This document shows positions 42,887-51,745 of a stretch of 64,000 nucleotides of DNA, piece after piece. The notes beneath the pieces were generated by a model that was not told where the DNA came from, made no database searches, and saw only the letters and a program-made list of their open reading frames with translations. The position numbers were made by a program, and so were the translations under genes. Each line of letters opens with the position of its first letter. Within the stretch, counting starts at the first letter, position 1. The stretch lies in assembly GCF_022347785.1 (NCBI RefSeq), contig NZ_JAKRGA010000002.1, positions 744,001 through 808,000 on the forward strand, read 5' to 3'. Source of the stretch: Psychrobium sp. MM17-31. GTDB lineage: Bacteria; Pseudomonadota; Gammaproteobacteria; Enterobacterales; Psychrobiaceae.

Positions 42887-45478
42887 TTAAACACTACCTT
42901 CTAAAAAATCCTGCGCAAAACGCTGTAACACACCACCAGCACTGTACACAGAAACTTCTTCTGCCGTATCTAAACGACATTTAGCATCGATAGTCACCTG
43001 CTCACCATTCTTACGCGTCATTAACACTTGCAGCGCCGCACCTGGGGCTGGTGTGCCAATAACGTCATAGGTTTCAGTACCATCGATATTGAACGTCTCA
43101 CGTGTTTCGCCGTTGACGAATTCAAGCGGTAAAACGCCCATACCCACCAAGTTAGTACGGTGAATACGCTCAAAGCCTTCGGCTAAAATAACTTCAACAC
43201 CAGCAAGACGAACGCCTTTAGCCGCCCAGTCACGTGATGAACCTTGACCGTAATCAGCACCAGCAACAATGATGAGTGGCTGCGCGCGATCCATATAGGT
43301 TTCAATCGCTTCCCACATACGTGATTCAATGCCTTCTGGCTCGATACGCGCTAGTGAGCCTTGCTTGATTTCACCATTGTCATCGCGACACATTTCGTTA
43401 AGTAATTTAGGGTTAGCGAAAGTTGCACGCTGCGCCGTCAAGTGATCGCCGCGATGGGTTGCATAGGAGTTAAAGTCTTCTTCCGGTAAGCCCATTTTGT
43501 GTAGATAAGCACCGGCAGCACTCTCTAGCATAATCGCATTTGATGGCGATAAATGGTCGGTAGTGATGTTATCACCTAGCACTGCTAATGGACGCATACC
43601 TTTCATGGTCCGCTCGCCTGCAAGTGCCCCTTCCCAATAAGGAGGACGGCGAATGTAGGTACTCATTTCACGCCAGTCATATAACGGCTGACGATCACCC
43701 ATATCGACTTTCAAATCGAACATCGGCATGTAAACCTGTTTAAACTGTTCAGGTTTCACTGCGGCATCGACAATCGCATCGATTTCTTCATCGCTTGGCC
43801 AGATATCTTTAAGCGTAATGGCATTACCATCGCTATCATATCCCAGCGCGTCTTGCTCGATATCAAAACGCATAGTACCAGCGATAGCGTAAGCAACAAC
43901 AAGCGGTGGTGATGCTAAGAATGCCTGCTTGGCGTATGGGTGAATACGGCCATCGAAGTTACGGTTACCCGACAAAACAGCCGTAGCGTATAGGTCGCGA
44001 TCGATAATTTCTTGCTGGATCTTAGGATCTAACGCGCCGCTCATACCGTTACAAGTCGTACAAGCAAAGGCAACGATACCAAAACCAAGTTGCTCTAATT
44101 CAGGCAATAAGCCTGCTTCTTTGAGGTAAAGCTCCGCTACTTTTGAACCCGGCGCGAATGAAGATTTCACCCAAGGTTTACGGATAAGGCCAAGCTCATT
44201 TGCTTTACGTGCCACTAAACCCGCAGCAACAACATTGCGTGGATTACTGGTGTTAGTACAACTGGTGATTGCCGCGATAATTACCGCGCCATCAGGCATT
44301 TCGCCCTCAGTTTCTGTCCAATCTTTAGCGATTCCGCGATCGGCTAAGTCCGATGTTGGTAAACGGCGATGTGGATTAGAAGGACCCGCCATATTGCGGC
44401 ATACAGTCGATAAATCGAAAGTCAGCACACGCTCGTATTGCGCTTCTTCTAAATCATCAGCCCAAAGGCCTGTTTCTTTAGCGTATTGCTCAACTAGCGC
44501 CACTTGCTCAGGCTCACGACCTGTAATTTTCAAGTAATCGATAGTTTGCTCATCGATGTAGAACATACCTGCACTCGCGCCGTACTCAGGCGTCATGTTA
44601 GAGATTGTCGCGCGATCACCGATGGTTAAGCTACGTGCGCCTTCACCATAGAATTCTAGGTATGACGATACTACTTTTTGTTCACGTAAGAACTCAGTAA
44701 TCGCCAATACAATATCAGTTGCAGTAATGCCCGGCTGACGCTTACCCACCAAGCGAACACCAACGATGTTTGGCAGACGCATCATCGATGGACGACCTAG
44801 CATCACGTTTTCTGCTTCTAAACCACCAACACCAATCGCGATAACGCCTAGTGCGTCAACATGTGGCGTGTGTGAATCGGTACCAACACAGGTATCAGGG
44901 AAGGCTACGCCATCGCGTGCTTGAATCACAGGTGACATCTTCTCAAGATTGATTTGATGCATGATGCCGTTACCTGCAGGGATCACATCGACGTTATCAA
45001 AGGCAGTTTTACACCAATCGATAAAGTGGAAGCGATCTTCGTTACGGCGATCTTCGATTGCGCGGTTTTTTTCAAACGCGTCTTCGTCAAAGCCGCCGTG
45101 CTCTACCGCCAAACTGTGATCGATAATCAGCTGAGTAGGAACTACTGGGTTAACCTTTGCAGGATCGCCACCTTGATCGCTAATCGCATCACGCAGACCC
45201 GCTAAGTCCACGAGTGCGGTTTGGCCAAGAATGTCATGACAAACAACGCGCGCTGGATACCAAGGGAAATCCAAATCTTGCTTGCGGTGAATTAATTGTT
45301 CTAATGATGCGGTAAGTTTTTCTGGCTCACAACGACGTACCAGTTGCTCGGCTAGGATACGTGAGGTGTAAGGCAGTTTGGCATAAGCGCCCGCTTGAAT
45401 GTCTTCAATAGCGGCGCGCGTGTCATAGTAATCTAATGACGTGCCAGATAATTGTTTACGGTATTGAGTATTGTTCAT
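42887..45478 (-). CDS. acnD: 2-methylcitrate dehydratase, Fe-S dependent AcnD
   Basis: Aconitase-family enzyme that dehydrates 2-methylcitrate. 863 residues from ATG 45476-45478; an upstream in-frame ATG at 45511 is unlikely, since the family begins near MNNTQYRKQL. The 4Fe-4S ligands are in ITSCTNTSNPRNV (about 425) and FACTTCNGMSGAL (about 490), and active-site residues in the N-terminal VGTDSHTPHVDALG and C-terminal swivel domain GADYGQGSSRDWAAKG. Co-occurrence with prpF, whose product it needs, and its position between prpC and prpF support AcnD rather than PrpD or AcnA. Confidence 0.96.
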   Translation of the reverse strand: MNNTQYRKQLSGTSLDYYDTRAAIEDIQAGAYAKLPYTSRILAEQLVRRCEPEKLTASLEQLIHRKQDLDFPWYPARVVCHDILGQTALVDLAGLRDAISDQGGDPAKVNPVVPTQLIIDHSLAVEHGGFDEDAFEKNRAIEDRRNEDRFHFIDWCKTAFDNVDVIPAGNGIMHQINLEKMSPVIQARDGVAFPDTCVGTDSHTPHVDALGVIAIGVGGLEAENVMLGRPSMMRLPNIVGVRLVGKRQPGITATDIVLAITEFLREQKVVSSYLEFYGEGARSLTIGDRATISNMTPEYGASAGMFYIDEQTIDYLKITGREPEQVALVEQYAKETGLWADDLEEAQYERVLTFDLSTVCRNMAGPSNPHRRLPTSDLADRGIAKDWTETEGEMPDGAVIIAAITSCTNTSNPRNVVAAGLVARKANELGLIRKPWVKSSFAPGSKVAELYLKEAGLLPELEQLGFGIVAFACTTCNGMSGALDPKIQQEIIDRDLYATAVLSGNRNFDGRIHPYAKQAFLASPPLVVAYAIAGTMRFDIEQDALGYDSDGNAITLKDIWPSDEEIDAIVDAAVKPEQFKQVYMPMFDLKVDMGDRQPLYDWREMSTYIRRPPYWEGALAGERTMKGMRPLAVLGDNITTDHLSPSNAIMLESAAGAYLHKMGLPEEDFNSYATHRGDHLTAQRATFANPKLLNEMCRDDNGEIKQGSLARIEPEGIESRMWEAIETYMDRAQPLIIVAGADYGQGSSRDWAAKGVRLAGVEVILAEGFERIHRTNLVGMGVLPLEFVNGETRETFNIDGTETYDVIGTPAPGAALQVLMTRKNGEQVTIDAKCRLDTAEEVSVYSAGGVLQRFAQDFLEGSV

Positions 45479-45637
45479 AAGTGTTTCCGTGCATTTGCTT
45501 TGCATTAACACTGTGATTTTGCTGCTTAACTCATTACTAGAACGCTATAGATACATCCCTGTAAGCTTGCTTTTTCATCCATGAAAAATACATCTAGTAA
45601 TAAGTCAACCAGCATCACTTATTCGCTAACGCAAATG

Positions 45638-45663
45638 CCTCCTACACTTATTCAGGTAGGAGG
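45638..45663 (-). other. Hairpin in the prpC-acnD gap
   Basis: CCTCCTAC (45638-45645) and GTAGGAGG (45656-45663), 10-nt loop, just downstream of the prpC stop on the minus strand. It has no T-run, so it may protect the prpB-prpC part of the mRNA or partially attenuate acnD expression. Confidence 0.5.
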
Positions 45664-45672
45664 TGGGTGGTA

Positions 45673-46797
45673 TTATCGCTCGCTAATTGGCTGAACTTTA
45701 CGTGGTTCGCTGCCAGTGTAGTCGGCGCTTGGGCGGATGATGCGGTTGTTAGAGCGTTGCTCGATAACGTGTGCCGCCCAGCCTGTTAGGCGTGAACAAA
45801 CGAAAATTGGGGTAAATAGCTTCGTTGGAATACCCATGTAGTTGTATGTCGACGCATGGAAGAAATCGGCATTACAGAACAGCTTCTTTGTATCCCACAT
45901 ATACTCTTCACAAGCTACTGAGATATCGTATAACGAGGTATCGCCATTCTCTTGTGCTAGTTTTTCAGACCATGCTTTGATAATCACATTACGTGGATCT
46001 GAGGTGCGGTAAATCGCGTGACCAAAGCCCATGATTTTCTCTTTACGCTCAAGCATGCCAGCCATTTGCTCTTTGGCATCTTCTGGCGACTTAAAGCGCT
46101 CAATCATATCCATTGCAGCTTCGTTCGCACCGCCGTGTAGTGGGCCGCGAAGTGTACCGATTGCACCAGTGATACAAGAGAACATGTCTGATAGCGTTGA
46201 GGCACAAACACGCGCAGTAAAAGTTGAAGCGTTAAACTCGTGCTCTGCGTATAAGATTAACGATACGTCCATGACGCGTCGATGTTGCTCGCTTGGCGTG
46301 GTACCGTTAAGTAGACGTAAGAAGTGACCACCTAGTGAATCTTCATCTGTCACACAGCTAATGTCTTCGCCGTCGTGGCTAAACTTGTACCAGTAACACA
46401 TGATGGCAGGGAATGCTGCAAGTAGACGGTTCGCTGCGCGATGTTGCTCGCTAAAGTCATTCTCAGGCTCTAAGTTACCTAGGAATGAACAACCGGTGCG
46501 CATAACGTCCATTGGATGCGCGTCTTTTGGAATGCGTTGTAGCACTTCTTTTAGCGCCTGTGGTAAGTCGCGCATTTCAAATAGCTCAGCTTTATAAGCA
46601 GCTAACTGCTCTGCATTTGGTAGCTCGCCGTTAAATAGTAAGTAAGCTACTTCTTCAAAGGTTGCGTTATCGGCTAAGTCGCTAACGTCGTAACCACAAT
46701 AGGTTAAGCCACTACCGCTTTTACCTACAGTACACAGCGCCGTTTCACCTGCGCTTTGACCACGTAATCCTGCACCACCTAATTTCTTATCTACCAT
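45673..46797 (-). CDS. prpC: 2-methylcitrate synthase
   Basis: Citrate-synthase-family enzyme condensing propionyl-CoA with oxaloacetate. 374 residues from the ATG at 46795-46797: AGGAG is 7 bases from this ATG but only 1 base from the ATG at 46801-46803, so the inner start is preferred. Seen: GLRGQSAGETALCTVGKSGSGLTYCGYD region at the N-terminus (in parts), catalytic His in TLRGPLHGGANEAAMDM (about residue 225), GFGHAIYRTSDPRN (about 265) and C-terminal Asp/Arg in EQRSNNRIIRPSADYTG. It belongs to the prp operon after prpB. Confidence 0.96.
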   Translation of the reverse strand: MVDKKLGGAGLRGQSAGETALCTVGKSGSGLTYCGYDVSDLADNATFEEVAYLLFNGELPNAEQLAAYKAELFEMRDLPQALKEVLQRIPKDAHPMDVMRTGCSFLGNLEPENDFSEQHRAANRLLAAFPAIMCYWYKFSHDGEDISCVTDEDSLGGHFLRLLNGTTPSEQHRRVMDVSLILYAEHEFNASTFTARVCASTLSDMFSCITGAIGTLRGPLHGGANEAAMDMIERFKSPEDAKEQMAGMLERKEKIMGFGHAIYRTSDPRNVIIKAWSEKLAQENGDTSLYDISVACEEYMWDTKKLFCNADFFHASTYNYMGIPTKLFTPIFVCSRLTGWAAHVIEQRSNNRIIRPSADYTGSEPRKVQPISER

Positions 46798-46852
46798 TGC
46801 CATTCTCCTGACTTTCTTCCTATCTGTTTAATATTGTTATTTTTAAAAATGA

Positions 46853-47731
46853 TTATTTGTTTTTGCCTTCGGCGAACAACGCATCGAGCTTTTGCTCGTA
46901 GTCGTGGTAACCGAGGTAATCGTATAAATCCATACGCGTTTGCATGCTGTCGACAACGGCTTTTTGATCGCCCTGCTCTAAGATGCTGGTGTATACCATT
47001 TCCGCCGCTTTATTCATGGCGCGGAACGCTGATAATGGGTAAAGCACCATAGCTGCGCCCCACTCACCTAGCTCTTTCTTGTTCCATAGTTCGGTTTGAC
47101 CAAACTCGGTAATGTTCGCCAGGATTGGCACGTCTAGCGCTTCGCTGAATGCGCGGTAATGCTCTTCTGTTTTAACTGCTTCTGCGAAAATACCGTCGGC
47201 ACCAGCTGCCACATAAGCCTTAGCACGCTCAATAGCCGCTTCTAAACCTTCTTGCGCGAATGCATCGGTGCGCGCCATGATGAAGAAATCAGGATCGGTA
47301 CGGGCATCAACCGCCGCTTTAATGCGATCAACCATTTCTTCTGTCGATACAATCTCTTTATTTGGACGATGACCACAACGCTTTTGCGCTACCTGATCTT
47401 CCATATGAACTGCCGCCGCACCTGCTTTTTCCATATCGCGAATGGTTTTAGCAATGTTAAATGCGCCGCCCCACCCGGTATCGATATCGACTAATAACGG
47501 TAAGTCACACGCCGAAGTAATACGCTGCACATCAACAATCACATCGTTCAGTGATGTCATGCCTAAATCTGGTAAACCGTAAGAAGCATTTGCAACACCG
47601 CCGCCTGATAAATAAATGGCTTGATGACCAATTTGCTTTGCCATCATGGCTGAATAAGCATTAATGGTACCTACGATTTGTAGCGGTTTATTGGCTACTA
47701 GTGCTTCTCTAAACTTTTTTCCTGCGCTCAT
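46853..47731 (-). CDS. prpB: 2-methylisocitrate lyase
   Basis: Cleaves 2-methylisocitrate to pyruvate and succinate, ending the methylcitrate cycle. 292 residues from ATG 47729-47731, which has AGAGGA upstream; the frame extends 12 codons further without a good site. Isocitrate-lyase-family motifs: [37 protein letters not shown], and the active-site loop [13 protein letters not shown] (catalytic Cys, about residue 120). Second gene of the operon, after the GntR regulator. Confidence 0.97.
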   Translation of the reverse strand: MSAGKKFREALVANKPLQIVGTINAYSAMMAKQIGHQAIYLSGGGVANASYGLPDLGMTSLNDVIVDVQRITSACDLPLLVDIDTGWGGAFNIAKTIRDMEKAGAAAVHMEDQVAQKRCGHRPNKEIVSTEEMVDRIKAAVDARTDPDFFIMARTDAFAQEGLEAAIERAKAYVAAGADGIFAEAVKTEEHYRAFSEALDVPILANITEFGQTELWNKKELGEWGAAMVLYPLSAFRAMNKAAEMVYTSILEQGDQKAVVDSMQTRMDLYDYLGYHDYEQKLDALFAEGKNK

Positions 47732-47775
47732 GTCATTTTCCTCTGCTATACAGCTAGTTATTTTCAACGCGCTAC

Positions 47776-48462
47776 TTATCGAACCTTTTTGGTGATAGGC
47801 GCTACGTGTTGTAATTTATTTTCGATGTTTCTCATGGAATAAGTGATGTGACGACGCATTAGCATCTCAGCAAGCTCTTCATCGCGATTAGCAATGGCGC
47901 GTACGACGTGTTTGTGCTCATCAAACGCAGTCGTAACACGAGGGCCCGCCATACCAAGTTGCACGCGATACATGCGCACTAGATGATAAATTCCGTCGAT
48001 TAAGGTGCTAATTAAATGCTGATTTTTACTGCCAAGAATAATGCGATAGTGAAAGTCCACATCACCTGCTTCTTGATAGTAAGACTCACCGCTTTCGACT
48101 TTCTTAGAATGGGAATCGAGCAGCTGCTGTAAATCCGCAATCTCGTCATCCGACATATTCTTAGCCGCGAGTCGTGCCCCCATGCCCTCTAACGCTTCGC
48201 GCACCTGATATAACTCGATAAGCCCCTGCGGCGACAGCGATACAACACGCGCACCAACATTGGCTTTGCGCTCAACCAGATTAGAGGCTTCTAATCGATT
48301 AATGGCTTCGCGAATAACGGCACGACTAACCTGATATTTTGTCGACAATTGTGTTTCGCTTAGTTTTGAACCAGCCGCGATATCGCCTTCTACAATGTCT
48401 TTTCGCAGTTGAAAAAACGTTGTATCCGCCGCTGTAACTGGTTTTTCGCTAAAAAATGTCAT
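47776..48462 (-). CDS. GntR/FCD-family regulator of the prp operon
   Basis: 228-residue transcription regulator. The N-terminal winged HTH (about 12-75) contains [20 protein letters not shown]; the C-terminal all-helical FCD domain (about 85-210) contains metal-ligand-type residues ([12 protein letters not shown] in [12 protein letters not shown]). It is the first gene of the GntR-prpB-prpC-acnD-prpF operon, with 44 bp before prpB, and its upstream region carries two TGTCGACA-type dyads, the symmetric form expected for FCD-family operators. Probably represses until a methylcitrate-cycle metabolite binds. In Shewanella a regulator of this type is called PrpQ; that name is used here only as a comparison. 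Confidence 0.92.
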   Translation of the reverse strand: MTFFSEKPVTAADTTFFQLRKDIVEGDIAAGSKLSETQLSTKYQVSRAVIREAINRLEASNLVERKANVGARVVSLSPQGLIELYQVREALEGMGARLAAKNMSDDEIADLQQLLDSHSKKVESGESYYQEAGDVDFHYRIILGSKNQHLISTLIDGIYHLVRMYRVQLGMAGPRVTTAFDEHKHVVRAIANRDEELAEMLMRRHITYSMRNIENKLQHVAPITKKVR

Positions 48463-48491
48463 GCAAAACTCAAAATCATCATCACTTAAAG

Positions 48492-48552
48492 TGTCGACAA
48501 TCTTGCGGGATATTTAACAAATGGTCAACAAAAAAGCTCAGATTGTCGACAA
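48492..48552 (-). promoter_or_regulatory. prp operon promoter with two GntR operators
   Basis: Palindromes TGTCGACA (48492-48499) and TTGTCGACAA (48543-48552) have centres 52 bp apart, about five helical turns. Between them on the minus strand are TTGACC (48528-48523) and, after 17 bp, CAAGAT (48505-48500), so one operator abuts the -10 and the other lies just upstream of the -35. This arrangement suits repression by the adjacent GntR protein. Confidence 0.72.
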
Positions 48553-48628
48553 AAGGATAATAAGAAGTGGAAAGTTTGTGTTACAAATGAGCGAATGTCA
48601 GGGATACATTCGCTATAAACAAGTAAAA

Positions 48629-48955
48629 TTAAATTGTAAGAGATTTCTTTATTTGATTATTTATTTTAGCAAGGTCAACAAGCTTCACTTGCTCAGCTAA
48701 TAAAAATGAAGTCTGTGGGTGAGAATCGATAAAGCGCAGATGATAATCATAATTTTTCAAACGGAAACATATTCTTGTGAATATTCTTGTCGTTTCGGGG
48801 ATTTTAATCAAATCATCAACCACAACAAAGTTTTCAACACGATACTGACCGACTTGTTGCGCGGTCAATTTAGAGTCATCCACCAAAGCAGCCATAATGG
48901 CTATAGATAGAGTCGTAACAACGACGGCCAATAGTGAAGCTATTATTTTATGCAT
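48629..48955 (-). CDS. Small exported or membrane-anchored protein, unknown
   Basis: 108 residues. The N-terminal MHKIIASLLAVVVTTLSIAI stretch is a signal peptide or membrane anchor; the rest is hydrophilic with a basic middle (RICFRLKNYDYHLRF) and a C-terminus of mixed charge. I recognise no family. A strong GGAGG ribosome binding site 5 bases before the ATG argues that it is real. It follows the endonuclease V-like gene by 26 bp and probably shares its transcript. Confidence 0.65.
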   Translation of the reverse strand: MHKIIASLLAVVVTTLSIAIMAALVDDSKLTAQQVGQYRVENFVVVDDLIKIPETTRIFTRICFRLKNYDYHLRFIDSHPQTSFLLAEQVKLVDLAKINNQIKKSLTI

Positions 48956-48981
48956 CTAAACCTCCATTTAATCGATGCTAT

Positions 48982-49488
48982 CTAGACTAACTCATGTCCT
49001 CGGCAAGCGCTATCGGCTTTTTTAATCAAGGTAGGTAGACGAAAATCGCCATGCATGTTGGCGATGGCCTCTTTGGCACGATCAGTATCGATTCCCATAG
49101 CTGTGGCATATAGCGGCTTTTGGCTGCCACCACGTAATACACCAAAATTATCACCCAACGCACTGTGACGGTTCTTCGCCACGCCAATAATCACTGGCGT
49201 AAAATCAATCGCTTGTTGCAAGTGATAACCTAGCGCTGGTTTAGATACACCATCGAGCCAAACATACCCATCCAGAATAATCACTTCTGGTGTTAAGTGA
49301 TGCTCGTCTAACAGCTTTAAAATGCACGGCAATTCGCGTTTATAAAATTCACCCGACTTATAATCTGCCACGCCACAATATTCACTGGTGAATATCTGTG
49401 TTTCCTTATCATCCAACCAGTTATCAAAAGCAACGCCAGCAATGCGCGCCTTATCATCAAAATAATGAACGTCGATAATTAATTTCAT
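48982..49488 (-). CDS. Endonuclease V-like protein (short variant)
   Basis: 168 residues from the ATG at 49486-49488 with AGGGA upstream (the frame extends 10 codons into the MarR gene). Endonuclease V nicks DNA or RNA near deaminated bases. The three metal-binding acids appear conserved: LIIDVHYFDD (first Asp), FYKRELPCIL (Glu), VIILDGYVWLDG (second Asp), followed by FTPVIIGVAKNRHS. It is about 50 residues shorter than E. coli Nfi, mainly at the N-terminus, and the usual HPR wedge after the DG is replaced by SKPALGYHL. It lies 7 bp after a MarR regulator. Repair role is inferred. Confidence 0.75.
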   Translation of the reverse strand: MKLIIDVHYFDDKARIAGVAFDNWLDDKETQIFTSEYCGVADYKSGEFYKRELPCILKLLDEHHLTPEVIILDGYVWLDGVSKPALGYHLQQAIDFTPVIIGVAKNRHSALGDNFGVLRGGSQKPLYATAMGIDTDRAKEAIANMHGDFRLPTLIKKADSACRGHELV

Positions 49489-49495
49489 ACTGTCC

Positions 49496-49927
49496 CTATA
49501 GTTTCTTAAGCAGTCCATATAGTTGATTTATTTCATCGTTTGATAGGTTTACCGACATCATCATTAGCGCTTTATCGCCATCACGGTGCGCCTGTAATCC
49601 TTGTTCGGTCGCGGTAATAAACACAGTTCGCTGATCTTTGTCACAACGCTTTTTGGTGACATATTCCTTATCTACTAACTTATTTAACGCGCGCGATACA
49701 TTTGGGCTCTCATCAACCATAGTTTGCTTAAGCTGATTAACGGTCAGCGTATGGTCTGGTGCAAAATCTAATGCATGTAACAACATCAGCTGCACCATCG
49801 ATAATTCGGTAGGCTTTAACAGCCGGGTCATCTCCGCCTTTTGCTCTTGGGCAATACACGCCAAAAGACCAAGAACCTTTTGTTCGGTATCTATCTTAGA
49901 ATCAATGATAAGTTGTTTATTTGCCAC
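49496..49927 (-). CDS. MarR family transcriptional regulator
   Basis: 143 residues from a GTG at 49925-49927, chosen because GAGGAG sits 6 bases upstream; the open frame continues 41 codons with atypical sequence. The winged HTH is seen in TVNQLKQTMVDESPNVSRALNKLVDKEYV and the wing RCDKDQRTVFITAT, typical of MarR proteins, which usually repress and are relieved by small aromatic or oxidised ligands. It heads a MarR-endonuclease V-small protein unit and is divergent from three GST genes across about 175 bp, so it may control them. Confidence 0.9.
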   Translation of the reverse strand: MANKQLIIDSKIDTEQKVLGLLACIAQEQKAEMTRLLKPTELSMVQLMLLHALDFAPDHTLTVNQLKQTMVDESPNVSRALNKLVDKEYVTKKRCDKDQRTVFITATEQGLQAHRDGDKALMMMSVNLSNDEINQLYGLLKKL

Positions 49928-50101
49928 GAATTGCTCCTCACTTTGCCATGGCAGTATACACGCGCTAGCAATCTCACTCCACGTTAACTCACCGCATAAT
50001 TTATAAACAAAAACACAAACACAATTATATTCCTTGTAAATATATTCCATGGATCATATCATCCATTACCATTCTCAGCTCATTAATTATGCAAGGTCAT
50101 T

Positions 50102-50773
50102 ATGCTAACGGTTCACCATCTAGAAAATTCACAGTCGATACGTATTTTGTGGCTATTAGAAGAGTTAAAACTCGACTATAAACTCGAACATTATCAACGT
50201 AATAAAGAGACATCTTTAGCACCAAGTGAATTTAAAAAACTTCATTTAGTGGGGACTTCTCCCTGTATTACCGACGGTGAACTAGTGTTACCAGAAACTA
50301 ATGCCATCGTTGATTATATTCTCGATCAAGTATCGGACTCGCCGCTAAGACCGCAACCCAACAGTGAAAATCGCCAAAGCTATCTTTATTGGTTACATGC
50401 AGCACAAGGCAGCTTTATGCCGTTACTACTCGACGCGCTGATCTTTAAGCGCATGGTGAGTAAGGTGCCTGCCATCATTCGCCCTATTATCAAGTTTGTG
50501 GTTAATAAAGTTGAACAGGCTTATCTAAAGCCACGCCTCCATAAGATGCTAACCCATATCGAAAACACATTAAGTCAACAAACATGGTTTTCTGGAGATA
50601 ATTTTACCGCCGCCGATATCGTGATGGGTTATTGCATGGATGTTGCCGCGGTGCGTGTCGGCATGGACGAGCGCTATCCGAATGCTCAAGCCTTTTTACA
50701 GCGCATGCGCCAGCGTCCTGCTTTTAAGCGTGCGATGGAAAAAAACGGCGACTTCGTCCCATTTAGCGAATAA
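50102..50773 (+). CDS. Glutathione S-transferase
   Basis: 223-residue GST. The N-terminal thioredoxin-fold domain (about 1-80) has LTVHHLENSQSIRILWLLEE with a Ser near residue 10 as candidate glutathione-activating residue and VLPETNAIVDYILD; the C-terminal helical domain has SGDNFTAADIVMGYCMDVAA. AAGGTC lies before the ATG. First of three GST-type genes (7 and 10 bp gaps), divergent from a MarR regulator. Expected to conjugate or reduce electrophiles with glutathione; substrate unknown. Confidence 0.92.
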   Translation: MLTVHHLENSQSIRILWLLEELKLDYKLEHYQRNKETSLAPSEFKKLHLVGTSPCITDGELVLPETNAIVDYILDQVSDSPLRPQPNSENRQSYLYWLHAAQGSFMPLLLDALIFKRMVSKVPAIIRPIIKFVVNKVEQAYLKPRLHKMLTHIENTLSQQTWFSGDNFTAADIVMGYCMDVAAVRVGMDERYPNAQAFLQRMRQRPAFKRAMEKNGDFVPFSE

Positions 50774-50779
50774 ATTGTC

Positions 50780-51736
50780 ATGAGTAATATTTCAACGCCA
50801 ATCCTGTTACATCGAACGATTACCTCTGCTTATAGTCAGAAGAGTATATTTCAGCTGCAATACAGTAACTTGCCATGGCATAGCGTGTTAGCTAACAAAG
50901 CTATGCCAAGACCTACTCAGCAAACCTTGGTCGGTGATTTCTCGCGCCGTATTCCAATCTTGCAAGTTGGAGCCGATATATACTGCGATACTAAACTGAT
51001 TTCTAATAAAATTGCCGAACTTGCACAGCAACCAAACTTGTCGACTCAGCAGCAAGATCCCGAGTTAGTATCATTAATCAACCATATAGAAATGCGTGGA
51101 CTAGGCGCTATCCTCGGTATATTAACGCCATGGAATTTTATTGCCGGTTATACCAAGCACGGCGGGATAAAAAATGCCTGCGACTTTATTAAAGATCGCG
51201 CAGCATTAGCTAAACAGTACCCAGATTTATTAAAAGACCGACCTTCCAAAAATGAAGCACAGCAAATCGCTCATCAATACTTCCAGTATTTAGAGCAGCA
51301 ATTAGATAGCGATCAGTTTCTTTATGGTGACAGCCTTAGCGCCGCAGATTTTAGCGCCTACACCGCGATATGGTATTTGCATATTCTCACTAACAGCAAA
51401 GTACTGCGCAATTATCCAAAGCTGTCATCGTGGTTGAAAAACATGTTAGCTCTCGATGCAAAACATCACCGCCCTATCGATGAACTTAGTGGTCAACAAG
51501 CCATAGAAATAGCAAAAGCGTATCAGCCTCAAGCAATAGATGAAGCGATGAGATGCGAGCCACAGCAACGCACTGTGCACTTCAACGATCCGCTACTGGG
51601 ACAGAATATAAAGTTAAAGCTCAACGGGCTATTAGTTGGAGAAAGTGACAGTGAATTGATTATTGAACGAGAAAATTTACACACGGGTAAATTACATATC
51701 CACATGCCCAAACAATGCTTTGGCGCCTGTGGTTAG
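50780..51736 (+). CDS. GST-like protein with C-terminal extension
   Basis: 318 residues, about 90 more than a standard GST. Residues 1-90 form an N-terminal thioredoxin-like domain (ILLHRTITSAYSQKSIFQLQ, with Tyr/Ser at the usual catalytic position), followed by the GST C-domain (FLYGDSLSAADFSAYTAIWY). After about residue 225 there is an extra segment rich in beta-type sequence (RTVHFNDPLLGQNIKLKLNG) with a terminal KQCFGACG. I do not recognise the extension. Middle gene of the three-GST operon. Confidence 0.82.
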   Translation: MSNISTPILLHRTITSAYSQKSIFQLQYSNLPWHSVLANKAMPRPTQQTLVGDFSRRIPILQVGADIYCDTKLISNKIAELAQQPNLSTQQQDPELVSLINHIEMRGLGAILGILTPWNFIAGYTKHGGIKNACDFIKDRAALAKQYPDLLKDRPSKNEAQQIAHQYFQYLEQQLDSDQFLYGDSLSAADFSAYTAIWYLHILTNSKVLRNYPKLSSWLKNMLALDAKHHRPIDELSGQQAIEIAKAYQPQAIDEAMRCEPQQRTVHFNDPLLGQNIKLKLNGLLVGESDSELIIERENLHTGKLHIHMPKQCFGACG

Positions 51737-51745
51737 GAGGGAAAA

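Noticed and set aside
49928-50050. 41-codon N-terminal extension of the MarR protein
   Set aside because: The sequence is unlike MarR proteins and a perfect GAGGAG sits before the GTG at 49925-49927.
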